Shown: positions 23,883-33,045, counted from the first letter of the stretch. The stretch: DNA of 47,538 nucleotides from JALZVT01 sp964519335 (GCA_964519335.1 CAZFIA010000012.1:1-47538), one strand, 5' to 3'. Translations and numbers: made by a program. Notes: generated by a model not told the origin, from the sequence alone.

Positions 23883-25115
23883 ATGATTTATCTACATATA
23901 CTCGGCGATTCTCAAGTGTCGCTGTGGGGGCTCGATGCCACCGTAAGGCTTGAGCGGCAGCTCGCTTCGTTCACCGAATTTACGCGTCTCGATACCCTCG
24001 ATGGTAAGCCTCTCACTAGCCCTGTGCTGGTGGTTAGCGCAGGGTATCTGTTCGAGCCAAAAACTCTGGAAGGTCTGGTGGATGCGGGTTTTAACGCGCT
24101 GCGCTGCGCCGACGATGGGGCTATTGCAGCGGTATATGCCCCCCCTGATGGCGCGGCGGCTGCCGCACAAGCCATCGAGGAGCAAACGAGCGCAGATTTT
24201 GACGTTTTGGGGGTTGAAGACCTTGCTTCCTTCGACGGGTTTTTGCGCAAGGTTGAGCCGCCATTGCTTGCCAGGGTGGATAGCATCTCGGCGCCGCGGT
24301 TGGAAAGCGTGTTGTACGGCAACGCATACAAGGGCATTACCGATCTGGTCACAAAATGGTGGTGGCCTCGCCCCGCGCGCGTTGTTGTTGGCTGGTGTGC
24401 ACATGCAGGAATTTCTCCGAACGCGGTTACGCTGTTTGGTGCGGCGCTCATGCTCGCCAGCTGCTGGTTGTTTTATGAAGGACATTATCTGCTCGGATTG
24501 CTCGGTGGATGGGTAATGACCTTTCTCGATACGGTTGATGGCAAGCTCGCGCGGGTCACGATTCAATCCAGCAAACTCGGACACGTGCTCGACCACGGTA
24601 TGGATATTATTCATCCGCCGTTTTGGTATGTGTTTTGGGGGCTTTCTCTGCCGGCATTGAATGCGGGTTTTGAACCCTGGCTTGGCCTTTCGATTAGTAC
24701 TTGGTGTGCATTGGTAGTGGGTGGTTACATCGCCGGACGGTTACTTGAAGGTGCCTTTCATGCTCTCGGCGATTGTTCAATGTTTGCCTGGCAGCCGTTT
24801 GATGCCTACACCCGTCTTGTAACCGCTCGGCGCAATCCTTGCATGATATTGCTGACACTTAGTGTTTTTGTAGGCCAACCCGATTGGGGTTTCTACGCGA
24901 TAGTACTTTGGACGCTGTTTAGTTCGTTGGTTATGGTGGTTCGTCTCGGTCAGGCCGCCGTAGAGCGTGCGAAGAATGGGCCTGTTCGATCGTGGCTTGC
25001 AGACCCGGAAGCCGCTGCGCGTAAATACCCAGCGGCATTTGCAACTTTCTCGGGTACGCGTAGCGCTTACGGTGATGCTGCAGCTCCCGTCACAGTTGTA
25101 GATGCACAAGGCTAG
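23883..25115 (+). CDS. CDP-alcohol phosphatidyltransferase with N-terminal nucleotidyltransferase-like half
   Basis: 410 residues from ATG 23883; GTG 23868 would add five. The CDP-alcohol signature is complete: DGKLAR, eight residues, G, three, D, three, D (about residues 219-241), set in the first helices of a six-helix membrane domain. Residues 1-145 look like a worn NTP-transferase fold (RLERQLA, PVLVVSAGYLF, DDGAIAAVY) with no visible GxGxR loop, as in some fused inositol-phosphate enzymes. It should transfer a phospho-alcohol from a CDP-activated donor to a lipid or polyol, here probably in sphingolipid head-group addition (inference). Confidence 0.85.
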   Translation: MIYLHILGDSQVSLWGLDATVRLERQLASFTEFTRLDTLDGKPLTSPVLVVSAGYLFEPKTLEGLVDAGFNALRCADDGAIAAVYAPPDGAAAAAQAIEEQTSADFDVLGVEDLASFDGFLRKVEPPLLARVDSISAPRLESVLYGNAYKGITDLVTKWWWPRPARVVVGWCAHAGISPNAVTLFGAALMLASCWLFYEGHYLLGLLGGWVMTFLDTVDGKLARVTIQSSKLGHVLDHGMDIIHPPFWYVFWGLSLPALNAGFEPWLGLSISTWCALVVGGYIAGRLLEGAFHALGDCSMFAWQPFDAYTRLVTARRNPCMILLTLSVFVGQPDWGFYAIVLWTLFSSLVMVVRLGQAAVERAKNGPVRSWLADPEAAARKYPAAFATFSGTRSAYGDAAAPVTVVDAQG

Positions 25116-25124
25116 CAAGCGCTT

Positions 25125-26057
25125 ATGACGGAGTCGGGAGATACCATCGAGGCCATTCTGTCTGATCGGCTCAGTGTGGAAACAGCCCGCTCTTCAATTT
25201 CGATTGATGACGATGATGATATCGCTGCCTTGCTGCGCGCGTTACATGAAAAATACGGCACTTCTATAAAGGCGGTGTTGCTGTACGGTTCCTATACTCG
25301 TGGTGCACGCGACTCGCTGGTAGATCTTTATGTGTTGGTCGATGTATATCCACCAGTTGTGCCGCGTTGGCAAGCGCTGGCCAACAGGCTATTGCCGCCC
25401 AATGTTTACCAGCTAGAGGCTTCAACCGGGGTGCGTTGCAAGTACGCACTGATGCCCTTGCGGCAGTTTGCCCGGCGGTTAGATCGAGACTTTCATTCGT
25501 ATTTCTGGGCGCGGTTTGCCCAGCCCTGTCAGCTTGTGTATTTAAGCGATGGGATAACCCGTACAAGCCTTATTGCGGGTCTCGCTGGTGGCACCCGGCG
25601 ATTCTTGCAAGAAGCTGCACTTGCATTTGATACAACTCACGGTGGGCACGCTGGTCCTGATGCGTGCGAGCTGTTTCGCGAAGGTTTATCCCTTACCTAC
25701 GGCTGCGAATTGCGAGCAGAAAGTCAGGTCCGTGCCGATGAACTCGTTGCCGCCAACGCAGATTATTTTAGCGCGCTGGGGAACGCCTGGTTGCGTGAGC
25801 AAAAAGCAGGATCTAGTGAGAGCCTTTTTCTTCGCCAGCTCCGCTGGCCATTGAGAAAAGCGCAAGGAAAGGTGCTGAGTGTACTCCGGCTGGTTAAGGC
25901 TGCAGCCACCTTCAATGATGGGTTCGACTATCTGTTGTGGAAGATCGAGCGCCACTCCGGAATCTATATTGAGCCGACGCCTGCACAACGCCGACTGCCG
26001 CTGTTGTTGGGTTGGCCGCTGTTCTGGCGCCTGTATCGTCTCGGCGCGTTCAAGTAG
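25125..26057 (+). CDS. Polymerase-beta-type nucleotidyltransferase-like protein
   Basis: 310 residues. LLYGSYTRGARDSLVDLYVLVD (residues 52-73; the GS pair is 55-56) resembles the GS...DxD active site of minimal polymerase-beta nucleotidyltransferases, though the second Asp is spaced as DSLVDL. The remainder is helical and unfamiliar. It starts 9 bp after the CDP-alcohol phosphotransferase and is followed almost at once by the flippase, so it belongs to the same operon. A regulator or head-group enzyme role is conceivable; no firm function is offered. Confidence 0.6.
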   Translation: MTESGDTIEAILSDRLSVETARSSISIDDDDDIAALLRALHEKYGTSIKAVLLYGSYTRGARDSLVDLYVLVDVYPPVVPRWQALANRLLPPNVYQLEASTGVRCKYALMPLRQFARRLDRDFHSYFWARFAQPCQLVYLSDGITRTSLIAGLAGGTRRFLQEAALAFDTTHGGHAGPDACELFREGLSLTYGCELRAESQVRADELVAANADYFSALGNAWLREQKAGSSESLFLRQLRWPLRKAQGKVLSVLRLVKAAATFNDGFDYLLWKIERHSGIYIEPTPAQRRLPLLLGWPLFWRLYRLGAFK

Positions 26058-26062
26058 TCGCT

Positions 26063-27355
26063 GTGGCTTCAACAGAAAGGACATCGAAGGTCTGGCGGAA
26101 TTTTGGTCAGCTTGTTTCTGGTCGATTGGTAAGCGCGGTTCTGACTTTGCTTGCTACCGCTTGTATGGCTCGAGCCCTTGGACCGGAAGAGTTTGGACTA
26201 ATCGTTCTTATGCACACATACGTGCTAGCGGTTCGGACGTTCTTTAATCTGAAACCGGCTGAAACCTTTGTGCGCTTTGGTGTGCCATTGATGGATACGG
26301 GAGATACTGCCCAGGTCAATCGATTGTTGGGATTGGTGCGCAGCTTTGAGTGGGTCACCATGCTTATTGCCTGTATGACCGCAGTTGTGTTTTCACCCTT
26401 GGCAGGCCAATGGTTTGGCCTGCCGGATTCTGCGGGCGCTATGTTGATGGCTTACTCGCTGGTGTTGCTCACGTCTGCCGTGGGCACTGCCCGCGGATTT
26501 TGTCGCGCCAGCGAGCGGTTTGATGTGCTGCGGATGGCGCAGGTGATTGGACCTGCCATCAGACTTGTTGGTGTAGCACTCGCCTGGTACCTCGGCGCCT
26601 CATGGGAGTATTTTGCATTGGCCTGGGCGTTGAGCCTCGCTCTTTCCTATTTGTTCGTTTGGCGGCGCGGCACGCAGTTAATGCGCGCTGCCGGTTATGT
26701 GCCCCAACACCTGCCGTGGCGTCGAGCTGGAGAGGAGTTTCCGGGGTTACCTGGTTTTACCAGTGTGGTTTATGCCCAGGGCATTCTGGATCAGTTGCCC
26801 CGACACCTCATTACTTTGTTGATTGGTGGCCTCCTTGGCGCTGCCAATGCCGGCCTCTATCGGGTCGCTCGAGAGATAGCGGACGTCCTCGCAAAACCCG
26901 TACTGCTTATTCGACAGGCTGCCTTCACAGAAATCACCCGGTTGGGCGAAGAAGGTAAAGGCGCGCTTTCTGGGGTGTTCCGGCGTTACGGATTGCGCCT
27001 GCTCGCGCCTGCAGTAGTGCTTGTCGCTTTGGCGACCGCTTTCCGCGAAGAATTGCTTACGCTCGTTGGTGGTAGCGCGTATACCCAGGCGGGCGTGTTG
27101 CTCGTGCTGTTGTTGGTAGCGGCCGCCATTGAGCTGGTAGGGGCTGTCTTAAGACCGATCGCCTACGCTCACGGCAAGGCGAACGTAGCGCTGCGGGTTC
27201 AGATTGCAGCGATGCTGACTTACCTCACAACCTTTGTTGTGCTATCCGGTGGGTATGGTCTTAACAGTGTAGGGGTGGCGGCAGTTGCTGCGGCCTGCGT
27301 TACCCTGGTAACACTCGGAGTGTTCGTCTGGAAGTGGTCTCACTCTAAAACCTAG
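26063..27355 (+). CDS. MOP-superfamily lipid-linked flippase (Wzx/oligosaccharide flippase-like)
   Basis: 430 residues from GTG 26063, 5 bp after the previous stop; TTG 26012 would overlap that gene. It has some twelve hydrophobic helices. The first (FGQLVSGRLVSAVLTLLATACMARALGPEEFGLI) is the typical Wzx start, and GLLGAANAGLYRVAREIADVLAKP matches the family's middle loop. Such proteins flip lipid-linked glycans or other amphipathic molecules across the inner membrane. In this cluster a flippase for the finished or partly finished sphingolipid is likely. It converges on the spt gene with only 7 bp between. Confidence 0.82.
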   Translation: MASTERTSKVWRNFGQLVSGRLVSAVLTLLATACMARALGPEEFGLIVLMHTYVLAVRTFFNLKPAETFVRFGVPLMDTGDTAQVNRLLGLVRSFEWVTMLIACMTAVVFSPLAGQWFGLPDSAGAMLMAYSLVLLTSAVGTARGFCRASERFDVLRMAQVIGPAIRLVGVALAWYLGASWEYFALAWALSLALSYLFVWRRGTQLMRAAGYVPQHLPWRRAGEEFPGLPGFTSVVYAQGILDQLPRHLITLLIGGLLGAANAGLYRVAREIADVLAKPVLLIRQAAFTEITRLGEEGKGALSGVFRRYGLRLLAPAVVLVALATAFREELLTLVGGSAYTQAGVLLVLLLVAAAIELVGAVLRPIAYAHGKANVALRVQIAAMLTYLTTFVVLSGGYGLNSVGVAAVAAACVTLVTLGVFVWKWSHSKT

Positions 27356-27362
27356 AATGGGC

Positions 27363-28553
27363 TCAAGCAGTGTTTTGACCGGCAGTTGCCCGCTCGACGG
27401 CCTTGATGATGGCCGTGACCTGCTCGTCGCTGTGGGCCGCGCTAAGCGAACAGCGAATAAGGCTTGAACCGTCCGGTGACGCAGGTGGAATAATCAGGTT
27501 GGTGTAAACCCCCTCCGCCAATAGACGATGCCATACAGTGAGTGCGTACTCTGGAGAATCACAGCGCACGGCAACCACGGGCGACGCCTGTGGTCCAAGT
27601 GTGAGCCCCAGTGCTTTGAGTCCGTTGTAGAGCTTTGATGCAGATTGCCAGAGTTTCTCGCGGCGCTCAGGCTGAGCGCGCAGAAGCTTTAGGGCTGCTC
27701 GCGTGCTTGCCACAACCGAGGGGCAGGGCGAAGCAGTGAAAATGAAAGGTCTTGAGCTGTAGCGGAACAGCGCAAGCTCCTCGTGGCGACTAACGCAGTA
27801 GCCGCCCGTTGCGCCCAGGCTTTTGCTAAAGGTGCCCACAATAAAATCTACCCGGTCGAGCACGCCGTTCTGTTCTGAAAGTCCGCGTCCGTGTTCACCC
27901 ATGGTGCCCAGCGAATGCGCCTCGTCCACCAGCAGCATAGCGCCATACTTCTCGCACACATCGCAAAATTCGGAGAGATCGGGATAGTCTCCCAAAATGC
28001 TGTACAGGCCTTCGATGGCGACCAGCGCGGTGCGCGCGCGGTCACCCAGTCGCCGCAAACGCTTATCGAGGCTTTCAGGATCACTGTGTTTGAATCTGAA
28101 GACGTCGGCGCCTGACAGTTTGCAGCCGTCGTACAGACTGGCGTGGGCATCTGCATCGAGTAACACGGCATCGCCTGGACCTACCAGGGCTGCAATGGTG
28201 CCGAGGTTTGCGCCGTAGCCTGTCGAGAACAACATGGCGTGTGGATAGCCATAAAATTCAGCAATCTCTTGCTCTAGCAGCTCGTGACCTGCGTAGTTGC
28301 CATTGGCGACGCGAGAACCCGTGGTGCCGGTGCCAGACTCTGCAAGTGCGCGCTGTCCCGCCTCGATGCATTCGGGCTCGAAGGTCAAACCAAGGTAGTT
28401 GTTGGTGCCGGCAAGTATTGTCGGCTTGCCGTCAACCACGGCGGTGGTCGCATCAATCATGCGTTCCATCCGAACTTGTGTGGGGTTGGTGCCCAGTTCC
28501 AGAAGCTGGTCGCGCTTGACGGCCGCCTCGGCAAACTTATCGAGCAGGCTCAA
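27363..28553 (-). CDS. spt: Serine palmitoyltransferase-type alpha-oxoamine synthase
   Basis: 396 residues. It is a PLP fold-type I enzyme with DADAHASLYDG (His137 stacks on PLP), LLVDEAHSLGTMG (Asp210, His213) and TFSKSLGATGG (Lys244, Schiff base). AONS, KBL and SPT share these motifs. SPT is chosen because the gene is in an FAAL-ACP operon facing a GNAT ceramide-synthase candidate and a lipid kinase, and no biotin or glycine-catabolic genes are present. It would condense serine with an acyl thioester, here perhaps acyl-ACP, to 3-ketosphinganine. Its start overlaps the acp stop by 4 bp. Confidence 0.83.
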   Translation of the reverse strand: MSLLDKFAEAAVKRDQLLELGTNPTQVRMERMIDATTAVVDGKPTILAGTNNYLGLTFEPECIEAGQRALAESGTGTTGSRVANGNYAGHELLEQEIAEFYGYPHAMLFSTGYGANLGTIAALVGPGDAVLLDADAHASLYDGCKLSGADVFRFKHSDPESLDKRLRRLGDRARTALVAIEGLYSILGDYPDLSEFCDVCEKYGAMLLVDEAHSLGTMGEHGRGLSEQNGVLDRVDFIVGTFSKSLGATGGYCVSRHEELALFRYSSRPFIFTASPCPSVVASTRAALKLLRAQPERREKLWQSASKLYNGLKALGLTLGPQASPVVAVRCDSPEYALTVWHRLLAEGVYTNLIIPPASPDGSSLIRCSLSAAHSDEQVTAIIKAVERATAGQNTA

Positions 28554-28786
28554 TCGACACCCTGCTCTTTGACAGCCTCCGCGAGATCACGCAGCGTCTG
28601 AATGTTGGCCAGGCTATCGAGGTCAATGTTGATGTCGTAGTGGTCTTCAACGTCGGTAACAAACTCAAGCACCACAACAGACTCCAGGCCGAGACTGTTG
28701 ATCGGTGTCGTTTCGTCGATAGTGGTCTGCTTGTCGGAGAGGAAGCCCTGGAGAATAGTCTTAAGGACAGCGGCAATATCGCTCAT
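28550..28786 (-). CDS. Acyl carrier protein
   Basis: 78 residues, acidic. INSLGLESVVVLEFVTDVED carries the phosphopantetheine Ser36, with ESV in place of the usual DSL, followed by the recognition helix. It is too short and too divergent for the housekeeping FabF-linked acpP. Lying between FAAL and SPT it most likely receives the acyl-adenylate product of FAAL and delivers the acyl chain to SPT, as in the Caulobacter sphingolipid locus. It is separated from the FAAL stop by 36 bp. Confidence 0.88.
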   Translation of the reverse strand: MSDIAAVLKTILQGFLSDKQTTIDETTPINSLGLESVVVLEFVTDVEDHYDINIDLDSLANIQTLRDLAEAVKEQGVD

Positions 28787-28822
28787 ACTCTAGCCTATGA
28801 CGGGCCCATGAATCGCTTATAA

Positions 28823-30646
28823 CTAGGCGACGCTGTCGGCGATAGCGAAGTCTTGATGCGCAACAGGTGCCTCAGCATTACCAGTATGGGCGGCCGCACG
28901 CTCGAGGTAGTCAAGCTTGGCGCGCGAGCGCGATAGCTTGCCTGACGAGGTGCGCGGCAAGGTGCTCGAAGGCACCAGATCAACGTGCACAGTCACGCCA
29001 AATTGCGCCTGAACTTTGCTGATGAGCTCTTCGGCGAGTTCGGGCTCGGTGGCTTTAGACTCGACCACCATGACTACAATTTCGCTGCTGTCGGCTTCGT
29101 TAACAGAGAAGGCTGAGACATTGCCCATGCGTACCTTAGGGACGCTCTCGGCGATGTGCTCAAGATCCTGCGGCCATATGTTGCGGCCGTTAATAATAAT
29201 GACGTCCTTGCGGCGCGCGGTGATCACCAGTTGATCGCCCATGCGATAGCCGATGTCACCGGTGTCCAGCCAGCCATCGGCAGACAAGACGTTGTCGGTA
29301 GCTTCCTGATTTTGGAAGTAACCCGTCATAACAGAAGGGCCCTGCAGACAGATGCGGCCACAGACACGCTCTGGTAGCTCGTCGCCGTTGTCATCGCGAA
29401 TGGCTAACTTGTAGCTCGGCAACAGATTGCCGCAGTCAACAAACTCTAGGCCCTCGCGATCAGAGGACTCATCTTCTGGGTTCTCTTGAGGGTTAAAAGG
29501 TGTTGCACGACCCAGGTCGGTCATTTCGTACTTGTCGACCATATCAATGCTCACGCCCTGATTGATCGGCGCGAAGCTAACCGCCAGCGCACACTCGGCC
29601 ATTCCGTAGCAGGGTACGAAGGCTTTTGGATCAAACTTGCTAGCCTTCAACATGTCTGCAAACTGCTTGAGCGGTCCTGGGTGAATGCGTTCTGCACCCA
29701 CGCAGGCAACCCGCCAGTTGCTCAGGTCGTACTTTTCGCTATCAGCCACGCGCAGACGCTTTGCGGCAAGCGCATAACCAAATGGCGGGCTTGAAGAAAT
29801 AGTACCGCGGTTATCTGACAGCAGCTTTAACCAAACTCTGGGACGCATCGCGAAGGTACGTGGGCTTAGGTAATCTGCTGAACGCTGGCAGGCCATAGGC
29901 AGAAGCACAAAACCAACCAGACCCATGTCATGGTAATAAGGTAACCAGGAAACAAAGCGATCGTTGTGATCGATTGACAGTCCGTATTTGCAAATCTCAT
30001 GCAGATTCATGAGCACCGCGGCCTGAGATACTTCTACGCCGCGTGGGAAAGAAGTTGAGCCAGAGGTGTACTGCAGATAGGCAGGCTCGTCACCGACAAA
30101 GGGTTCGAGCGTGCAGGTGTGATCTTCAGGCAGGGCGTCAAATACATCAGCCGCACCTATAAGCGCCAGATCCAGCCCTTCGCAGGCACTGTCCAGCAGC
30201 TTACTGTGTGAATCTGGCGCAACAGCCACGGCCGCGCCGCAGGTTTTGAGCATCTGGTGGATCTGACTGGTCCAGGCATCGCCGCCACCCAGCTGTAATC
30301 CGGCTGGCAGAGCCACCGGTAACAAACCAGCGTATTGGCTGGCGAAGAAGAAGCGCATAAACAGCGGATCAGTTTCGGCCACGATGGCGACTCGGTCACC
30401 ACGCTTAAGGCCAAGGCCCATAAGCTTGCGTGCAAGTGCCTGTGCTTCTTTGGCAAGGGTTGCGTAGGACAGCTCACATTCCAGAGCGCCTTTGCCATCA
30501 TAGAAATTGTATCCGGTGTCACCGAGCGCTGCGTATTCCAGCGCTTCTACAAGGTTCGCAAAGCCTTCGCTCTTTACAGGGCGGGCTGCAGACAATACGG
30601 GGTTAGGCGTGCCGGATGTCGGCACGATGGAACGATCACTGGTCAT
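28823..30646 (-). CDS. Fatty acyl-AMP ligase / acyl-ACP synthetase (FAAL)
   Basis: 607 residues from ATG 30646. It contains YLQYTSGSTSFPRGVEVS, the AMP-binding P-loop, SWLPYYHDMGLVGF, YGMAECALAVS and WLDTGDIGY, and ends in a C-terminal lid with RRKDVIIINGRNIWPQDLE. The linking of these blocks is that of FAALs, which load fatty acids on ACP rather than CoA. It heads the leftward operon FAAL-ACP-SPT. In Caulobacter a similar ligase supplies acyl chains to sphingolipid synthesis. The 848-bp region upstream should hold its promoter. Confidence 0.88.
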   Translation of the reverse strand: MTSDRSIVPTSGTPNPVLSAARPVKSEGFANLVEALEYAALGDTGYNFYDGKGALECELSYATLAKEAQALARKLMGLGLKRGDRVAIVAETDPLFMRFFFASQYAGLLPVALPAGLQLGGGDAWTSQIHQMLKTCGAAVAVAPDSHSKLLDSACEGLDLALIGAADVFDALPEDHTCTLEPFVGDEPAYLQYTSGSTSFPRGVEVSQAAVLMNLHEICKYGLSIDHNDRFVSWLPYYHDMGLVGFVLLPMACQRSADYLSPRTFAMRPRVWLKLLSDNRGTISSSPPFGYALAAKRLRVADSEKYDLSNWRVACVGAERIHPGPLKQFADMLKASKFDPKAFVPCYGMAECALAVSFAPINQGVSIDMVDKYEMTDLGRATPFNPQENPEDESSDREGLEFVDCGNLLPSYKLAIRDDNGDELPERVCGRICLQGPSVMTGYFQNQEATDNVLSADGWLDTGDIGYRMGDQLVITARRKDVIIINGRNIWPQDLEHIAESVPKVRMGNVSAFSVNEADSSEIVVMVVESKATEPELAEELISKVQAQFGVTVHVDLVPSSTLPRTSSGKLSRSRAKLDYLERAAAHTGNAEAPVAHQDFAIADSVA

Positions 30647-31494
30647 AAGTGTGCTAAAACTCTTTGTCTGGCCAAATGCCCTGACGCATTAGTGCGCATC
30701 GAGCGTCTGTTGTTCAATCTATTTACTAATTACCAATTACTAATTAGTTAGTTGTACCTTTTAAACTCTGTACTTTGTTCTGAAGCTGCGGCGGTCAGTC
30801 CCCCGACTACTGCATCTAGCTCACTATCCAACCTATTCTCTTTTCTCGAACCATCTGATTCTTTGATTGCCAGTTCGGCTCAAAAAATCAGTTGAAAGCA
30901 GCGACCATGTTTCTGGCCGTCTGGCTTTATTTCTAGTCTCGTTCTCTTCTAATCTTGCTCTCTACGACTCTTCACGAGTCTTCACGAGTCTTCTCTCAGC
31001 ATGCTTAACCATGTCTGAATCGAGTAAAAAACCGTCCGTCTATGGGGCGATTTTCAGCTCCATCTTTTAGCTACTTAATCAATCGAACAAACTGCTGTTT
31101 TAGCGCAACATTTTAGCCGTTGACCCTCACCTCTCTTCGCCTATAACCCGGTGAAAAAACGCGGTGAAAGCGGGTGTTCCCAGGCTCCGGGAACTCGACC
31201 GCAAAATGAGCGATCGCAACGGTGGCAAAGATATCCTGTTCAGCACTATGAAGCAATTATGATGTTTCGATGAAAACAAAATGGAGGTGCTGAAAAATTG
31301 GATTTTACAAAGTCCGACAAGCGGTTTACCCAATAAAGCGGATTAAGTCGCTTAAACGGCCGTTAAGCAAGCCAATAAGAGTGCCAGTTTGTAGGGCAAA
31401 ATACGACTATTTGTTTACACGAAGACAGGTGTTTTAGCTCTTTGCGATCTGCGGAATCAAGAAGGAAATGCAAATATATTGCCCATAATTGGGG
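30647..31494. other. 848-bp intergenic region upstream of the FAAL operon
   Basis: No convincing gene. AT-rich just before the FAAL start, with the near-repeated ctaattaccaattactaattag (30727-30748). A 10-bp tandem repeat ttcacgagtc lies at 30971-30990. Small inverted repeats occur at 31176-31194 (gttccc/gggaac) and 31351-31367 (cttaaa-cggccg-ttaag). Two short ORFs (30867-31070 + and 31127-31333 -) have no recognisable protein features. It probably holds the operon promoter and may hide a small RNA, which cannot be settled by eye. Confidence 0.6.
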
Positions 31495-32142
31495 TTACCA
31501 GGCATTTCCCCAATTATTCCGACTCACCATCTGATTCAGGCTTTTGCGACGCAGGGGGCCATGTCCACCGCCGACCGAATAGCCTACGGGTACATGCGCG
31601 GCTGTGTACCAATCGTCCGGTAACTCAAGCAGTTCTCTGACTGCCGGTTCTTCTGCGCACAGCAGGGTCGTTAGAACGCAACCCAAACCTTCACTTCGAG
31701 CGGCCAGCAAGAAATTTTGCACCGCAGGATAGACCGAACCGCCACCCACAACAGACGGGCGTGGTTGTTCACTGTCGGTAATCGTCATGATTGTTGGGTT
31801 GAAACAAAACACCGCGATTAGCGGCACGTCACCGAGATGGTTGGCTAAATAATCGCCGGCTTGTAATGCGCGCGCAGAGGTCGCCTTCTCGTCTGCGGGC
31901 ATTGCCTCCATCTTTTCACGATAGTGAATGGTGTAGTTATCCCAATAGGGTTTATAGAGAGATTGCATCGCTTGTTTCTTTGCTGGGTCGTCTACTGCAA
32001 CGATGCGCCACGGTTGTACATTGCCGCCACTCGGCGCCCAGGTAGCGGCGGTAAGTAAACGATCGATGATTGCCGGATCGATCGGATCACTCTTCAAGCG
32101 GCGCACCGCCCGCAGTGTGCTCATCGCGTCATACATTTCCAT
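31495..32142 (-). CDS. Nitroreductase-family flavoprotein
   Basis: 215 residues. MSTLRAVRRLKSDPIDPAIIDRLL and TWAPSGGNVQPWRIVAVDD are the FMN-binding N-terminal motifs (R-R-F-like and APSGGNxQPW); GLGCVLTTLL and PVGYSVGGGHGPLRRKSL complete the fold. Members reduce nitro groups, quinones or act in unusual dehydrogenations with FMN. The gene is 42 bp downstream of a DUF169 gene on the same strand, so the two are probably co-transcribed. Confidence 0.88.
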   Translation of the reverse strand: MEMYDAMSTLRAVRRLKSDPIDPAIIDRLLTAATWAPSGGNVQPWRIVAVDDPAKKQAMQSLYKPYWDNYTIHYREKMEAMPADEKATSARALQAGDYLANHLGDVPLIAVFCFNPTIMTITDSEQPRPSVVGGGSVYPAVQNFLLAARSEGLGCVLTTLLCAEEPAVRELLELPDDWYTAAHVPVGYSVGGGHGPLRRKSLNQMVSRNNWGNAW

Positions 32143-32184
32143 AGCACTACCTCTAATTGGCTCTGTTGGCTTTGATTGGGATTA

Positions 32185-32991
32185 TTATTTATCGGAGTAG
32201 CTTACGCCCAGGCCAGCGCGTGCATCGGTGTTGATACCGTATTGAGGAATTGGATAGCGTAATCCATTGCGACTAAGTGCCTGCATGCCGGTGATCGCCT
32301 TTGGTAAAAACTGCGGAGGTAATGCCATCAACAGTTCGTCTTCCATCACGCCGCCGTAACGTCGCTCGGCGAAACAGGGGATCGACAAGGAAGGTTCGCC
32401 AGTGGCGAGTGCGCGACCCCATGAGTCGGCGCAGGCCGACTCACCCACGCAACTCCAGTCAAACTTCTTGTAGCCGTTCCACTGCAACCCGTTGATCAGA
32501 ATGATCATTTGTGCGGGAGTTGCGTAAATCAGACAAATATCAGGCGGATCCAATCGCCCGCTAGCCAGTGGGCTTACGGCCATGGCTTCAAACTGTCCGT
32601 GTGGCACAACGTCCATTGCGTTTTGATGTTTGCTGGATTCGTCTGCGTTTTCGAACCACACGCCGGCCATATGTTGACCCGACAGCCACTCTTCGCTGCG
32701 TGGATGTAAACCAATCACCGTTGCGCATTGTGCGCCCACCAGATCATCACCCGTGATACCGACAGTCCAACCATTGCGGGCGGCCTGGCCAACAATTTGA
32801 TCGGTGGTGTGTACCTGAGATGGGCGACGTATTTTCGTGATGGTGTCGAGTTGTTCCGCCTTCTCGAACAACTTCATACCGATAGGTGTGGTGCGTAAGC
32901 GCAGCAAGGCGTTTAGCTGATCGAGTAACTCTGGCCAATCATAGGTATCGGTATCTTTGCCAATGATTGAACTGTTTTGATTCGGGCTCAT
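32185..32991 (-). CDS. DUF169 family protein
   Basis: 268 residues. LLRLRTTPIGMKLFEKAE near the N-terminus and PPDICLIYATPAQMIILINGLQWNG in the middle are typical of DUF169. Several cysteines are present (GESACADSWG, SIPCFAERRYG). The function of DUF169 is unknown; members often sit beside redox or acyl-CoA genes. It shares an operon with the nitroreductase. Start ATG 32991 is chosen for the AGGACC just upstream. Confidence 0.82.
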   Translation of the reverse strand: MSPNQNSSIIGKDTDTYDWPELLDQLNALLRLRTTPIGMKLFEKAEQLDTITKIRRPSQVHTTDQIVGQAARNGWTVGITGDDLVGAQCATVIGLHPRSEEWLSGQHMAGVWFENADESSKHQNAMDVVPHGQFEAMAVSPLASGRLDPPDICLIYATPAQMIILINGLQWNGYKKFDWSCVGESACADSWGRALATGEPSLSIPCFAERRYGGVMEDELLMALPPQFLPKAITGMQALSRNGLRYPIPQYGINTDARAGLGVSYSDK

Positions 32992-33006
32992 TTTAAGGTC
33001 CTCTGG

Positions 33007-33045
33007 TCAAGAAACGGTGATCAAGAAACGGTGGCCAAGAAAAAG
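33007..33045. repeat. Short tandem repeat, about three 14-bp units
   Basis: tcaagaaacggtg occurs at 33007 and 33021, and a third, changed copy (ccaagaaaaag) follows at 33035. It lies in the 123-bp spacer upstream of the DUF169 gene and downstream of the alpha/beta hydrolase gene. It may reflect slippage; no function is evident. Confidence 0.7.

Noticed and set aside
30867..31333. Short ORFs in the FAAL upstream region
   Set aside because: Serine/leucine-rich random-looking translations, no family resemblance and no ribosome-binding sites.
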